Assembly: GCA_003566715.1 (NCBI GenBank)
Contig: PXCF01000031.1
Span: 1-53,059, forward strand
Direction: 5' to 3'
Origin: Cryomorphaceae bacterium
GTDB lineage: Bacteria; Bacteroidota; Bacteroidia; Flavobacteriales; Schleiferiaceae
DNA: 53,059 nucleotides
Part shown: positions 1 through 8,900 of the stretch, piece by piece
Numbering within the stretch: position 1 is the first letter of the stretch
Layout: each line of letters starts with the position of its first letter
Translations under genes and position numbers: made by a program
Notes under the pieces: model-generated
The model's input: only the letters and a program-made list of their open reading frames with translations
The model's database searches: none
What the model was told of the DNA's origin: nothing

Positions 1-336
1 CCTGTCATTGTGCAATTAAAGGCATCAAGAGCGTTTTGGTTTGAAGGCGGCGCACAAATAAACAAAGGCGTTTACACACAATTGGATCGCAATAATTGGT
101 TCCAACACGGTGATATGGCGCTCTTAGAATTACAAGCGGTTTTTGGATTCCGATACCACATCTTCAAAACACTTTCCATAAAAGCTCGAGCCCATTTGGG
201 ACTTAACCCGGCCTTTATAAATGATGGAGCCCCGGCAATAGATAATGAACTTGTGACTTTTCAGGGACAGACAGAGCGATTAAACTTTATTGCTTTAGAA
301 ATAGGCTTGAGTTATCTGTTTCCATTGAAAAAATAA
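1..336 (+). CDS. Outer-membrane beta-barrel protein, C-terminal part (5' end outside window)
   Basis: The reading frame is open from base 1, so this is the 3' end of a longer gene; the GTG at base 10 is not a convincing start. The visible 111 residues alternate polar and hydrophobic residues in short strands and end in a strand (IALEIGLSYLFPLKK), as in Bacteroidota outer-membrane barrels of the PorT/porin-like type. The function cannot be named from this fragment. A 216-base gap separates it from rpoN. Confidence 0.6.
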   Translation, partial: PVIVQLKASRAFWFEGGAQINKGVYTQLDRNNWFQHGDMALLELQAVFGFRYHIFKTLSIKARAHLGLNPAFINDGAPAIDNELVTFQGQTERLNFIALEIGLSYLFPLKK

Positions 337-552
337 ATCATAATTCATCTCTTTTCTTTCAAGATATAGCTTTCACCATCTCGATCATGCGTGACAAATC
401 ATCGCATGGATTATGTCACCATAATGTTTGACTTATGGTACTTTCTGAGCATTTATGATATTTTGCAAAAATAAAATACCGCTGCTTATCAAAAACCGAG
501 CCATCATATTGTTTTGTATTGTATATTCGTAGCGCATTTTCACTACTACACT

Positions 553-2007
553 ATGTTAAAACAATCGCTTAGTCAGAAGCTCTCCCAGAAGCTGTCTCCA
601 CAACAGATTCAATTAATGAAGCTCATCCAGCTTCCACTGCAAGATTTGGAGCAGCGCATTAAAGAGGAACTAGAAAGCAATCCCGCTTTAGAAGAAGAAA
701 ATGATGCGTATGACGAGATGGATCCGCACGCCAATGATGGAGAAAGTGATGGAGAGGAGCGCATAGAAACAGATGACATCGACATTGACCAATACCTCAG
801 TGACGATGAAATTCCCGATTATCGGCTTCGCAGCAACAATTACAGTGCGGACGACGAACAATACGAAGTCCCCGTCATTACTACTTCCTCGTTTTATGAC
901 TCACTGCAAGAGCAATTGGGGTGGAAGAAACTGGACGAAGAGTCGCTTCAGCTGGGAAAATACCTCATCGGCAATTTAGATGAAGACGGATATTTGCGAA
1001 GAGAATTAGAGGCCATTACCGACGATTTGGCATTTTCCGTTGGCATAATGACGACCAAAGAAAAACTGGAGTCATTACTTAAAGTCATTCAGACATTGGA
1101 TCCCGCCGGTGTTGGGGCACGCAACTTACAAGAGTGCTTGTCGTTACAACTTCAAAGAAGAACCCCCACTGATATTATTCAGTTGGCTCAGACAATTATT
1201 GACGAACACTTCAACGAGTTTACCCGCAAACACTACGAAAAAATAACCAGCAGGCTCAATATTTCGGAAGATCAACTCAAAGAAGCACTCGAGCAAATTG
1301 GCAAATTAAATCCTCGACCAGGGAACTCCATTGAAAGCGGTCGCACCATTTCGCAAGCCATCACACCAGATTTCATCATTTCCATCAGCGACGGTGAGCT
1401 GGAACTTACACTGAATGCCAGGAATGCACCTGAACTGAATGTAAGCAACGAGTACAAAGACATGCTTAACGCTTACAAGGCTCAGGGCAAGAAAAAAGAC
1501 AAACGCGTTAATGAGGCTGCGCAATTTGTCAAGCAAAAACTCGATGCCGCCAAATGGTTTATCGATGCCATTCAGCAACGCCAGCAAACCTTGCTTATCA
1601 CCATGTCTTCCATCATGAATTACCAAAAAGATTACTTTTTAAGTGGTGATGAGAAAGACCTGCGCCCCATGATTCTCAAAGACATTGCTGAAGAAATCAA
1701 CATGGACATTTCAACTGTTTCTCGTGTAGCCAACAGCAAATACGTTCTCACACCTTACGGTACGTTTTTGATAAAAGAATTTTTCAGTGAGTCAATGACC
1801 AATCAAGACGGAGAGGAAGTGTCAACCCGTGAAATTAAAAAAATCCTAGAAGAAAGCATCGCTGAGGAGGACAAGCGCAAACCATTGACCGACGAAAAAT
1901 TGGCGAAAATCCTCAAAGAAAAGGGATACCCCATTGCTCGGAGAACCATCGCCAAGTATCGTGAACAATTGGACATTCCTGTGGCCAGACTTCGCAAAGA
2001 ACTTTAA
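553..2007 (+). CDS. rpoN: RNA polymerase sigma-54 factor
   Basis: Sigma-54 directs RNA polymerase to -24/-12 promoters and needs AAA+ enhancer-binding activators to open them. The 484-residue product has the glutamine/leucine-rich region I (LKQSLSQKL, QQIQLMKLIQLP), an acidic region II (about 45-110), a core-binding domain, a helix-turn-helix near DISTVSRVANSKYV and the diagnostic RpoN box ARRTIAKYREQ at about 462-472. The frame is open upstream to a TTG at 514, but the ATG at 553 puts region I at the N-terminus as in all family members, so it was chosen. The PAP2-like gene starts two bases after the stop codon, suggesting co-transcription. No sigma-54 activator gene was recognised in this window. 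Confidence 0.97.
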   Translation: MLKQSLSQKLSQKLSPQQIQLMKLIQLPLQDLEQRIKEELESNPALEEENDAYDEMDPHANDGESDGEERIETDDIDIDQYLSDDEIPDYRLRSNNYSADDEQYEVPVITTSSFYDSLQEQLGWKKLDEESLQLGKYLIGNLDEDGYLRRELEAITDDLAFSVGIMTTKEKLESLLKVIQTLDPAGVGARNLQECLSLQLQRRTPTDIIQLAQTIIDEHFNEFTRKHYEKITSRLNISEDQLKEALEQIGKLNPRPGNSIESGRTISQAITPDFIISISDGELELTLNARNAPELNVSNEYKDMLNAYKAQGKKKDKRVNEAAQFVKQKLDAAKWFIDAIQQRQQTLLITMSSIMNYQKDYFLSGDEKDLRPMILKDIAEEINMDISTVSRVANSKYVLTPYGTFLIKEFFSESMTNQDGEEVSTREIKKILEESIAEEDKRKPLTDEKLAKILKEKGYPIARRTIAKYREQLDIPVARLRKEL

Positions 2008-2009
2008 AT

Positions 2010-2609
2010 ATGCGGTTTTTCGCCCATTTGGTTTCCTACCTAATCCACCCTTCCATCATGCCTTTTTTGGGTATTTTGGTTCTTTTACAGACCTATCACT
2101 ATACGTTTCCCGAAGCTCTCTATTACCGCATCATCATTCTTGTTGTCAGTGGCACATATCTATTACCACTTTTGACAACCACTACCATCTACAAGCTAGG
2201 CTACATTTCATCCATGAAAATGACCAAACCTGAAGATCGAAAAACACCCTTTTTATTAACCGCCATTTTCTTCTATTTTACTGCACAAATTCTCAAATCC
2301 GTAGAGGCCATCCCGCTTTTGTACATATACCTGATGGCCGCTTCCGTGACGGTTTTTATTCAATTGATCGCTCTGAGTAAATATAAAATCAGCGCGCATA
2401 CAGCAGGTATTGGAGGGCTCATGACATTGTTGACTTTGATGCACATGCAAGGAGAAAGTTTCTCTATACATTGGCTGGGTGGCGGCTATTTGCTTATGGG
2501 CTTGGTTGGATGGTCGCGTCTTTATTTGCAAGCGCATACGCAAACAGAAGTCTTATTGGGCTATCTCAGCGGGATTGTTCCCTTGATTATCTTTGTTTTT
2601 ATTTTCTAA
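2010..2609 (+). CDS. PAP2-like integral membrane protein
   Basis: A 199-residue protein with about six hydrophobic segments. Two short stretches resemble the type-2 phosphatidic acid phosphatase signature: SAHTAG (like the SGH motif) and SRLYLQAHTQTEVLLGY (like SRxxxxxHxxxDVxxG), with Arg and His in the expected order. A KPEDRKTP stretch may correspond to the first motif. PAP2 enzymes remove phosphate from lipid phosphates such as undecaprenyl pyrophosphate, but motif one is poor, so activity is uncertain. The gene follows rpoN by two bases and its transcript would end at the hairpin at 2634-2661. The same family often lies beside rpoN in Bacteroidota as far as I recall; that is memory, not a search. 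Confidence 0.6.
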   Translation: MRFFAHLVSYLIHPSIMPFLGILVLLQTYHYTFPEALYYRIIILVVSGTYLLPLLTTTTIYKLGYISSMKMTKPEDRKTPFLLTAIFFYFTAQILKSVEAIPLLYIYLMAASVTVFIQLIALSKYKISAHTAGIGGLMTLLTLMHMQGESFSIHWLGGGYLLMGLVGWSRLYLQAHTQTEVLLGYLSGIVPLIIFVFIF

Positions 2610-2633
2610 AAAACAACCATTGGTTACACGAAT

Positions 2634-2661
2634 AAAAAAAGACGCACCGAGGCGCGTCTTT
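2634..2661. terminator. Bidirectional intrinsic terminator between the PAP2-like gene and atpG
   Basis: A perfect 8-bp stem AAAGACGC / GCGTCTTT (2638-2645 with 2654-2661) with an 8-base loop. The A7 run at 2634-2640 gives a U-tract for the minus-strand atp transcript; the T/A-rich right side serves the plus strand less well. It lies between two convergent genes. Confidence 0.85.
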
Positions 2662-2685
2662 AATTTCTGTGTTTTGTAAAAAAGC

Positions 2686-3549
2686 TTACCCTTCCAAGGC
2701 AGCGGCTCCACCAACAATCTCGAGGATTTCGTTGGTAATGGCAGCCTGACGGGCTTTGTTGTAATCGAGTTTCAGCAAGCGCGACAATTCCTTGGCGTTA
2801 TCAGTTGCCTTATGCATGGCGGTCATACGAGCACCGTGTTCAGAAGCATTGGAGTCCAATACAGCCTTAAAGAGTTGCGTCTTCAAAGACTTGGGAATTA
2901 AATCGGCAACAATCTCTTCTTTTTCCGGCTCAAAGATATACTCTGAAGAAGCCGATGCGTCGTTACCTTCTACGGGTGCAATGGGAAGCATGGTTTCTAG
3001 CAAAGGCATTTGTGCCCCGGCATTTTTAAAGTGATTGTACAACACCTGAACTTTATCGTAGGTGCCATCCGCAAAAGATTGCATGGCGTACTCGGCAACT
3101 TCAGCTACATTGTCGAATGTCAAATCGTTGAAGATGGCGCTGTGGTCGGCGGCTACAGTAAAGGTTTTACGCAACAAATCGTTGCCCTTTTTACCGATGG
3201 TCACCAAAGTAACTTCTACGCCATTCTCTTGGTATGCCGATGCTTCACGACGGGTAAGTCGGATGATGTTGGCGTTAAACGCGCCACACAATCCACGGTT
3301 AGACGTCACGGGAATCAAAAGCACACGCTTAACATCGCGCTGTTGTCCATATACACTTTCGCTTTGATCAAGCGATGCATTCAGGCCGCTGAGAAGCTCG
3401 GTGAGTTTCTCGGCATAGGGGCGCATCTGTGTGATGGCGTCCTGTGCTTTTTTTAGCTTCGCGGCTGACACCATTTTCATTGCAGAGGTAATCTGCATGG
3501 TGCTGCCTACGGATTGTATGCGGTTTCTGAGTTCTTTTAGATTGGCCAT
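2686..3549 (-). CDS. atpG: F1 ATP synthase gamma subunit
   Basis: The gamma subunit is the central rotor shaft that couples proton flow in Fo to catalysis in F1. The 287-residue product begins MANLKELRNRIQSVGSTMQITSAMKMV and ends with the matching C-terminal helix (ARQAAITNEILEIVGGAAAL), the two coiled-coil strands of the shaft, both typical of the family. It is the last gene of the minus-strand atp operon, 21 bases after atpA, and is followed by an intrinsic terminator at 2634-2661. No atpD (beta) or atpC (epsilon) follows, so those subunits must be encoded elsewhere. Confidence 0.97.
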   Translation of the reverse strand: MANLKELRNRIQSVGSTMQITSAMKMVSAAKLKKAQDAITQMRPYAEKLTELLSGLNASLDQSESVYGQQRDVKRVLLIPVTSNRGLCGAFNANIIRLTRREASAYQENGVEVTLVTIGKKGNDLLRKTFTVAADHSAIFNDLTFDNVAEVAEYAMQSFADGTYDKVQVLYNHFKNAGAQMPLLETMLPIAPVEGNDASASSEYIFEPEKEEIVADLIPKSLKTQLFKAVLDSNASEHGARMTAMHKATDNAKELSRLLKLDYNKARQAAITNEILEIVGGAAALEG

Positions 3550-3570
3550 GAAGAACCGAATTCGGGGTTA

Positions 3571-5145
3571 TTAATACTTAGATGCCAAATCTTTAGCCAC
3601 TTTTTCAAGCACGCTGGTTTGTTCGTCGGTGTACTTACCGGCTTTCAACTGATCCAGTGTGTCGCGGTGCTTGGTATCGAGGAAAGCGAGGAACTCGGCT
3701 TCAAATTCTTTTACGCGGTTAACCGGAACATTGTTGATTAAGCCTTTGGTACCACAGTAAATGATGGCAATTTGCTTTTCAACCGCAAGTGGGCTATTGA
3801 CGTTTTGTTTAAGAATTTCTACGTTGCGACGACCTTTGTTAATCACCGACATGGTAGCGGCATCGAGGTCTGAACCAAATTTGGCAAAAGCTTCCAGTTC
3901 GCGGAACTGTGCTTGGTCAAGCTTAAGCGTACCTGCCACCTTCTTCATTGATTTGATCTGTGCTGAGCCACCCACACGTGATACGGAGATACCTACGTTA
4001 ATAGCAGGACGAACACCAGAGTTAAACAAGTCAGATTCAAGGAAGATCTGCCCGTCGGTAATAGAAATGACGTTGGTTGGAATATACGCAGATACGTCAC
4101 CCGCTTGCGTTTCAATGATAGGAAGAGCGGTTAAAGAACCACCTCCTTTCACTTTGCCCTTCAAAGACTCGGGTAAATCGTTCATTTGCGCAGCAATCTC
4201 GTCGTTGTTGATCACCTTAGCGGCGCGCTCCAACAAGCGTGAGTGCAAGTAGAAAACATCACCGGGGTAGGCCTCACGTCCGGGTGGACGGCGAAGAAGT
4301 AAAGACACCTCGCGGTAAGCTACAGCTTGTTTTGACAAGTCATCATAAACGATCAATGCAGGACGACCGGTATCGCGGAAATATTCACCAATGGCAGCAC
4401 CGGCGAAAGGCGCGTAAAACTGCATAGGCGCAGGGTCAGAAGCGTTGGCGGCAACAATGACGGTGTAATCCATTGCACCGGCTTCTTCAAGTGTTTTTTG
4501 TATCTGCGCGATGGTAGAACCTTTTTGTCCGATACCTACGTAGATACAGAATACCGGTTCACCGGCATCGTAGAATTCTTTTTGGTTGATGATGGTATCA
4601 ATCGCTACGGATGTTTTACCGGTTTGACGGTCACCAATGATCAACTCACGTTGTCCACGTCCGATGGGGATCATGGCATCAACCGCTTTGATACCCGTTT
4701 GCAGTGGTTCGTTTACAGGCTGACGGAAGATAACACCCGGTGCTTTTCGCTCAAGTGGCATTTGGAAAGTTTCGCCGGCGATGGCACCTTTACCGTCGAT
4801 GGGTATTCCAAGTGTATTAACCACTCGTCCAACGATGCCTTCCCCAACATTGATAGAGGCGATACGTCCGGTGCGTTTTACGGTACTACCTTCACGAATT
4901 TCGGTAGAAGCACCTAATAATACGATACCTACGTTATCTTCTTCCAGGTTGAGAACGATTCCTTGGAGTCCGTTATCAAATTCAACGAGTTCACCGGCTT
5001 GCGCACTGGATAGTCCAAATGCACGAGCGATACCATCACCTACCTGAAGGATGGTTCCTACCTCTTGTAACTCGGTTTCAGAACGGAAACCTGACAATTG
5101 TTCTCTTAATATTGCTGATACTTCAGCGGGTTTAACTTCAGCCAT
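3571..5145 (-). CDS. atpA: F1 ATP synthase alpha subunit
   Basis: The alpha subunit forms the regulatory nucleotide-binding half of the F1 hexamer. The 524-residue product has the Walker A loop GDRQTGKT at 171-178, the arginine-finger segment [10 protein letters not shown], and the alpha/beta signature [11 protein letters not shown]. Its length is close to the usual 500-525. It lies between atpH (15 bases upstream) and atpG (21 bases downstream) in the operon. Confidence 0.98.
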   Translation of the reverse strand: MAEVKPAEVSAILREQLSGFRSETELQEVGTILQVGDGIARAFGLSSAQAGELVEFDNGLQGIVLNLEEDNVGIVLLGASTEIREGSTVKRTGRIASINVGEGIVGRVVNTLGIPIDGKGAIAGETFQMPLERKAPGVIFRQPVNEPLQTGIKAVDAMIPIGRGQRELIIGDRQTGKTSVAIDTIINQKEFYDAGEPVFCIYVGIGQKGSTIAQIQKTLEEAGAMDYTVIVAANASDPAPMQFYAPFAGAAIGEYFRDTGRPALIVYDDLSKQAVAYREVSLLLRRPPGREAYPGDVFYLHSRLLERAAKVINNDEIAAQMNDLPESLKGKVKGGGSLTALPIIETQAGDVSAYIPTNVISITDGQIFLESDLFNSGVRPAINVGISVSRVGGSAQIKSMKKVAGTLKLDQAQFRELEAFAKFGSDLDAATMSVINKGRRNVEILKQNVNSPLAVEKQIAIIYCGTKGLINNVPVNRVKEFEAEFLAFLDTKHRDTLDQLKAGKYTDEQTSVLEKVAKDLASKY

Positions 5146-5160
5146 TACGATTGAATTTAA

Positions 5161-5718
5161 TTAAAGTTGTGGGACGTACAAGTTTTTGGAAAATTGGTGT
5201 TTGAGACCGGCCAATTTGGCGGCCACACTGCCGTTGTATTGTTGATCTTCCAAGCGAAGAACAATACCGGCGATGATATCGGGGTTGACGGTGTAAGTTA
5301 CACTAACCTCTGATTGTGCCCATTCACGCAAGGATTTTTCAACCGTTGCGCGTTGCGTATCTGACAACTCTGTTGCGGTGGTAACAAACGCTTCTTTGAC
5401 ACCTTTCATGGCGCGATACTGGCCCATGTAGCTCTCTGCTATTTCCAGCAAAACGTCCTCGCGGTTCTTGCGGGTAATTAAGTTAAGAAAAAGCATGGTT
5501 GCCTTTTGAAATGACGCTTCAAACAGCGTATTCAAAATGGAAACTTTCTTGTCTTTCTTTACCACAGGACTTTTAAGAAGCAAGCGAAAGTCACGACTTT
5601 CAACACCAACTGCAAGTAAGTGTTTCATATCAGCGGCAATTTCCTCAACCAATGACTTCTCCTTGGCGAGCAAGAGAAGTGATTTGGCGTATCTTCTGGC
5701 TATTTTTACTGATCGCAT
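5161..5718 (-). CDS. atpH: F1 ATP synthase delta subunit
   Basis: Delta links the top of F1 to the peripheral b-subunit stalk. The 185-residue product starts IARRYAKSLLLLAKEK (the usual RYAKALFELA-like opening) and carries the family's C-terminal pattern around NPDIIAGIVLRLEDQQYNGSV. Length and position between atpF and atpA are standard. Confidence 0.94.
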   Translation of the reverse strand: MRSVKIARRYAKSLLLLAKEKSLVEEIAADMKHLLAVGVESRDFRLLLKSPVVKKDKKVSILNTLFEASFQKATMLFLNLITRKNREDVLLEIAESYMGQYRAMKGVKEAFVTTATELSDTQRATVEKSLREWAQSEVSVTYTVNPDIIAGIVLRLEDQQYNGSVAAKLAGLKHQFSKNLYVPQL

Positions 5719-5738
5719 AAGGCGATTAAGTTAGTTTG

Positions 5739-6227
5739 TTATTTAATGTCTTCCAACATTTCATTGATAAGTGCCTCCTGCTTCTTGGCGTCAGCGAGTT
5801 CTTTACGCAAAATCTTTTCGGCCATATCGATGCTCAAAGCGGCCACTTGATTCTTTAGTTCAGTCATCGCTGCACGTTTTTGCATTTCAATTTGCTCACG
5901 GGCATTTTCAATCATCTTCTCTGCTTCAGCTTTAGCGGCTTCTTTGGCACCATCGATGGTTTTATCGCGCAATTCGCGACCTTCTTTAAGCATGGCATCG
6001 CGCTCGGCACGTGCTTCAGCAAGAATTTTTTCGTTATCGGCCTGGAGGTTTTTCATTTCCTCGCGAGCTTTTTCTGCCGACTTTAAAGCGTTGTCGATGC
6101 TCTCTTCGCGATCTTTAACTGCGGTGAGGATGGGGCCCCATGCAAATTTCTTCAACAGGAATACCAACAACAAAAAGGTAAGTGTTGTCCAAAAGATCAG
6201 ACCAAATCCGGGAGTTACTAATTCCAT
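5739..6227 (-). CDS. atpF: Fo ATP synthase b subunit
   Basis: The b subunit forms the peripheral stalk that holds F1 against Fo. With the ATG at 6227 the product is 162 residues: MELVTPGFGLIFWTTLTFLLLVFLLKKFAWGPI gives one membrane anchor, followed by a long charged coiled coil rich in Lys, Glu and Ala. The frame is open to 6272, but the 15 extra residues lack similarity to the family and would precede a canonical N-terminus, so the shorter start was chosen. Order atpE-atpF-atpH is standard. Confidence 0.95.
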   Translation of the reverse strand: MELVTPGFGLIFWTTLTFLLLVFLLKKFAWGPILTAVKDREESIDNALKSAEKAREEMKNLQADNEKILAEARAERDAMLKEGRELRDKTIDGAKEAAKAEAEKMIENAREQIEMQKRAAMTELKNQVAALSIDMAEKILRKELADAKKQEALINEMLEDIK

Positions 6228-6300
6228 TGTTTTTTGTTTGATTGAGTGAAATAAAGCGCGAAGCGAACCCAATGTTCACTTCGCGGTTTAAAAGGTTGAC

Positions 6301-6519
6301 TTAGGCGCCAGTGTTGGTTCCCAAGAGCGCTACTACGATGGCAAACAGACCTGCACCCTCGATAAGGGCAGCAGCGATAATCATCGCAGTTTGAATTTTA
6401 CCGGCAGCTTCGGGTTGACGAGCGATTCCTTCCATTGCGGAACCACCTACTTTTCCGATACCTAGACCGATTCCCAACGTTGCGAGACCGGCTCCGATTG
6501 CAGCAATACTTCCTACCAT
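6301..6519 (-). CDS. atpE: Fo ATP synthase c subunit (proton type)
   Basis: The c subunit forms the membrane ring that carries ions through Fo. The 72-residue hairpin has glycine-rich helix 1 (GAGLATLGIGLGIG), the polar loop ARQPEA and helix 2 with the ion-binding carboxylate Glu54 in ALIEGAGLFAIV. The residue after Glu54 is Gly, not Ser/Thr, and the Gln of sodium-type rings is absent from helix 1, so proton coupling is inferred. Confidence 0.96.
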   Translation of the reverse strand: MVGSIAAIGAGLATLGIGLGIGKVGGSAMEGIARQPEAAGKIQTAMIIAAALIEGAGLFAIVVALLGTNTGA

Positions 6520-6555
6520 TTTAATTGAATTTAGGAATTAAACAAAAAAACGAAC

Positions 6556-7677
6556 TTAATGGTGCTCGTGTTCTTCAACGGCCTGACCGATGAACAACGC
6601 AGTGAGCAACGCAAATATGTAAGCTTGTAGCAAGGCCACAAGAACTTTAATAATAAAAATAAACAAGGTCAAAATAATCGCCGCTGGACTCACCCAAATA
6701 GAATCCAACACGAAGATCAACGAAATCAAACTCAGGATGACGATGTGTCCTGCCGTCATATTGGCAAACAAACGAATCATCAAGGCAAAAGGCTTGGCAA
6801 ATACACTCACCAATTCGATGGGCGCCAATAGAATTCTTACCGGCACAGGAACCCCTGGCATCCAGAAGATGTGCTTCCAGTAATCTTTCTTACCGTTGAC
6901 ATTGACAATAATCAAAGACAAGACAGCCAGTACCATGGTAAAGGCAATGTTACCACTTAAGTTAGCACCACCGGGAATGAAAGGAATAAGACCCAACATG
7001 TTGGCAATCCAAATAAAGAAAAACAAAGACAGCAAATAAGGCACAAAACGGTTATAGTGCTTGTGACCAATGTTTTGCAAGGCAATCTCGTCGCGAACAA
7101 AAACGATAAGGGGCTCCAGAAAAGAGGCCATACCTTTCGGTGCTACGCCACTACCATTTCTTTTATAGTAATTCGCCGCTGGCAAAATGATGATGAGCAT
7201 CAAGATGGCGGTCACAAACAAAGACGCTACATTTTTGGTGATAGACACGTCAATGGGACGAGCATTGAGCGCATGGTGTTCCTCGTCTAGGTCGAGATAC
7301 ACCCCATCCTCATTGGCCGACTGGCTGGCCAAGTAAATCTTTTCGTGATACTTGACAAAGCGCTGACCGTTGACTTCAACCACTTCTTTTCCGGCATCAT
7401 CGTGGTGAAATGCGGAGGAAGAGAATACGGACAGTCCACCTTTGTTGGTGTATACAATGACCGGAAGCGATACACTTACCGGATGTCCTTTCCAGTCAAA
7501 CAAATGCCAGTCGTAGCTATCACCAATGTGATGCATGATGACGGCGTTGATGTCTTCATCTTCGTGGGTGTCTAAATCGCTTGCAGCTAAGTCACTGGTA
7601 ATGTGCTCATGCTCTTGGGCGTTTCCAAAGCTGATGGCAAAAGCCGTAATGATGGTGAAAAAAATGTTCCGGTGCAT
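6556..7677 (-). CDS. atpB: Fo ATP synthase a subunit with long N-terminal extension
   Basis: The a subunit provides the half-channels and the essential arginine next to the c-ring. The 373-residue product has the membrane core with the key Arg in ALMIRLFANMTAGH and the C-terminal helices ending in a His-rich tail. The N-terminus is unusual: starting at the ATG at 7677 it opens with a signal peptide (MHRNIFFTIITAFAISFGNAQ) and about 130 residues of predicted periplasmic sequence before the first core helix, roughly 100 residues longer than the E. coli protein. Such extensions are common in Bacteroidota atpB. The frame is open to 7737 but the extra 20 residues would spoil the signal peptide. 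An own -7 box lies at 7716-7723. Confidence 0.95.
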   Translation of the reverse strand: MHRNIFFTIITAFAISFGNAQEHEHITSDLAASDLDTHEDEDINAVIMHHIGDSYDWHLFDWKGHPVSVSLPVIVYTNKGGLSVFSSSAFHHDDAGKEVVEVNGQRFVKYHEKIYLASQSANEDGVYLDLDEEHHALNARPIDVSITKNVASLFVTAILMLIIILPAANYYKRNGSGVAPKGMASFLEPLIVFVRDEIALQNIGHKHYNRFVPYLLSLFFFIWIANMLGLIPFIPGGANLSGNIAFTMVLAVLSLIIVNVNGKKDYWKHIFWMPGVPVPVRILLAPIELVSVFAKPFALMIRLFANMTAGHIVILSLISLIFVLDSIWVSPAAIILTLFIFIIKVLVALLQAYIFALLTALFIGQAVEEHEHH

Positions 7678-7715
7678 GGAAAACGTTGTTTTAATACCTG
7701 CCCTAAATTTGGGTG

Positions 7716-7723
7716 CAAATGTA
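7716..7723 (-). promoter_or_regulatory. -7 promoter box TACATTTG before atpB
   Basis: An exact TAnnTTTG on the minus strand predicts a start near 7712 and a leader of about 35 bases for atpB. A good -33 TTTG at the right spacing was not found. This could be an internal promoter that lets atpBEFHAG be transcribed apart from the bactofilin genes. Confidence 0.5.
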
Positions 7724-7788
7724 CAGTGAACGAACAATTAAATAGCCCTGAAAATTTATTTTTTTTACTGGCTTCAACGTTTTGTTTT

Positions 7789-8160
7789 TCAATATTTTAA
7801 TATCCTGATACTGGCGAGTGTGGAATAGATTAAGAACATCAGGTATAAAAAGAGTAGAGGATAGCTCCAGTTTAGCGATACATTTTCGAAGCGATAAATG
7901 GCCAACAGCACCATCACCAGTACCGTCAACATTTTAAACATGTTCATGCCAAGTAGGGCATAAGCAGCGAGTTGAGGGTGCTTTTTATGTAGATATACTG
8001 TTAAGGTCAAGCCCAGCATTACAAAGAAGACCATAAACCCATAAACCAATGGATAAAAAGCCGGCCAAGGCTGAAAACTAGCCGGCCAAATCAAATAATG
8101 TATGGCGACAATAACTCCGGCAATAGGTAACGTCGCTAATATAATCAATTTATTCTTCAT
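7789..8160 (-). CDS. Small four-helix membrane protein of the atp operon (AtpI-like position)
   Basis: A 123-residue protein with four hydrophobic segments (IILATLPIAGVIVAIHYLIW, FYPLVYGFMVFFVMLGLTLTVYL, GMNMFKMLTVLVMVLLAIY, LLFLYLMFLIYSTLASI). It sits between an AtpZ-like gene, with which it overlaps by 11 bases, and atpB, the place of atpI in other bacteria. AtpI and AtpZ are thought to help c-ring assembly or Mg/Ca handling. Sequence resemblance to AtpI itself is weak, so a role in ATP synthase assembly is inferred from position only. Confidence 0.75.
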   Translation of the reverse strand: MKNKLIILATLPIAGVIVAIHYLIWPASFQPWPAFYPLVYGFMVFFVMLGLTLTVYLHKKHPQLAAYALLGMNMFKMLTVLVMVLLAIYRFENVSLNWSYPLLFLYLMFLIYSTLASIRILKY

Positions 8161-8365
8161 CAGACAATTTGGAAACCTCCTTAATGGCTACGTAAAGAGC
8201 TATGGCCACGCCGGTTAATGATAATACAATGGTAAATACGGGATGAGATGAATGTACTCTGCGCATATCAATTCTGAAGCCGGCATAAGTGAATCCGCCA
8301 ATAATGGCACCCATCTGGAAAACGAGTCCGGAGAGTACAATCCAACGATTACGCGGTTTTGCCAC
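8150..8365 (-). CDS. AtpZ/AtpI-family protein
   Basis: A 71-residue protein with two membrane helices (LVFQMGAIIGGFTYAGFRID and FTIVLSLTGVAIALYVAIKEV), the usual architecture of AtpZ. The segment GAIIGGFTYAGFRIDMR fits the family's glycine-rich first helix. It overlaps the upstream bactofilin gene by 17 bases and the downstream membrane protein by 11 bases, so the three are translationally coupled. Likely an assembly factor of the Fo c-ring. Confidence 0.8.
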   Translation of the reverse strand: MAKPRNRWIVLSGLVFQMGAIIGGFTYAGFRIDMRRVHSSHPVFTIVLSLTGVAIALYVAIKEVSKLSDEE

Positions 8366-8759
8366 GAACGTCTTTTTCTTTTTTATTCTCTTCTTTCATG
8401 TCGCGAATAACGCCTCCCATTTGGCAGTTTCCGGTAAATTCGGCACCAGATTCAACCGAAAGTTTTTCGGTTTTTATCTCTCCGTGCACCGTTGCTGATT
8501 CAGTTAACTCAAGCATCTCAGTCGCCACGATTGATCCATTGACCGATCCGCTGATGGTGGCTTTGGCACAGAGAATATCACCTTTGAATTTACCTTTCTC
8601 ACCGATGACGAACTTTCCCTTGATATTGGCCTTACCGACAACCTCTCCGTCTAAGCGAAAATCTCCATCAGAAGTTATGTCTCCTTCGATGGTGGTGCCT
8701 TGTAAAATTCTGTTACTAATCGCTGATGGCGCAGGCGTTGATTTACTGGATTTAATCAT
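8349..8759 (-). CDS. Bactofilin (polymer-forming cytoskeletal protein)
   Basis: Bactofilins self-assemble into filaments that scaffold cell-shape or polar structures. The 136-residue product has a short disordered N-terminus, then the six-turn beta-helix of the family (ILQGTTIEGDITSDGDFRLDG onward, with repeated GxI/GxV steps), and a charged C-terminal tail. Length is typical. It is the first gene of the atp transcription unit and overlaps atpZ by 17 bases, so its translation is coupled to an ATP synthase assembly gene. Promoter elements lie at 8782-8815. Confidence 0.93.
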   Translation of the reverse strand: MIKSSKSTPAPSAISNRILQGTTIEGDITSDGDFRLDGEVVGKANIKGKFVIGEKGKFKGDILCAKATISGSVNGSIVATEMLELTESATVHGEIKTEKLSVESGAEFTGNCQMGGVIRDMKEENKKEKDVRGKTA

Positions 8760-8781
8760 AGCTTTATTGTAATGTGGACGG

Positions 8782-8815
8782 CAAAAGTAAAGGAAAAAAA
8801 TTGAGCAAAGCCAAA
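8782..8815 (-). promoter_or_regulatory. Promoter of the bactofilin-atp operon
   Basis: Minus-strand TACTTTTG at 8782-8789 matches TAnnTTTG. TTTG motifs at 8806-8809 and 8812-8815 give spacers of 16 and 22 bases, on either side of the usual 19 or so. The predicted leader is about 19 bases. Confidence 0.6.
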
Positions 8816-8900
8816 AAGTGTTTTAAAACGTTCAGTAGAGCAACATATTAGCCCTTATAGCTTCCATTATTGATCGGGAGAATCCCATTTTTATAAGTGA

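Noticed and set aside
1306-1626. Minus-strand open frames inside rpoN
   Set aside because: They are shadows of a well-conserved gene, with no ribosome binding site or recognisable product.
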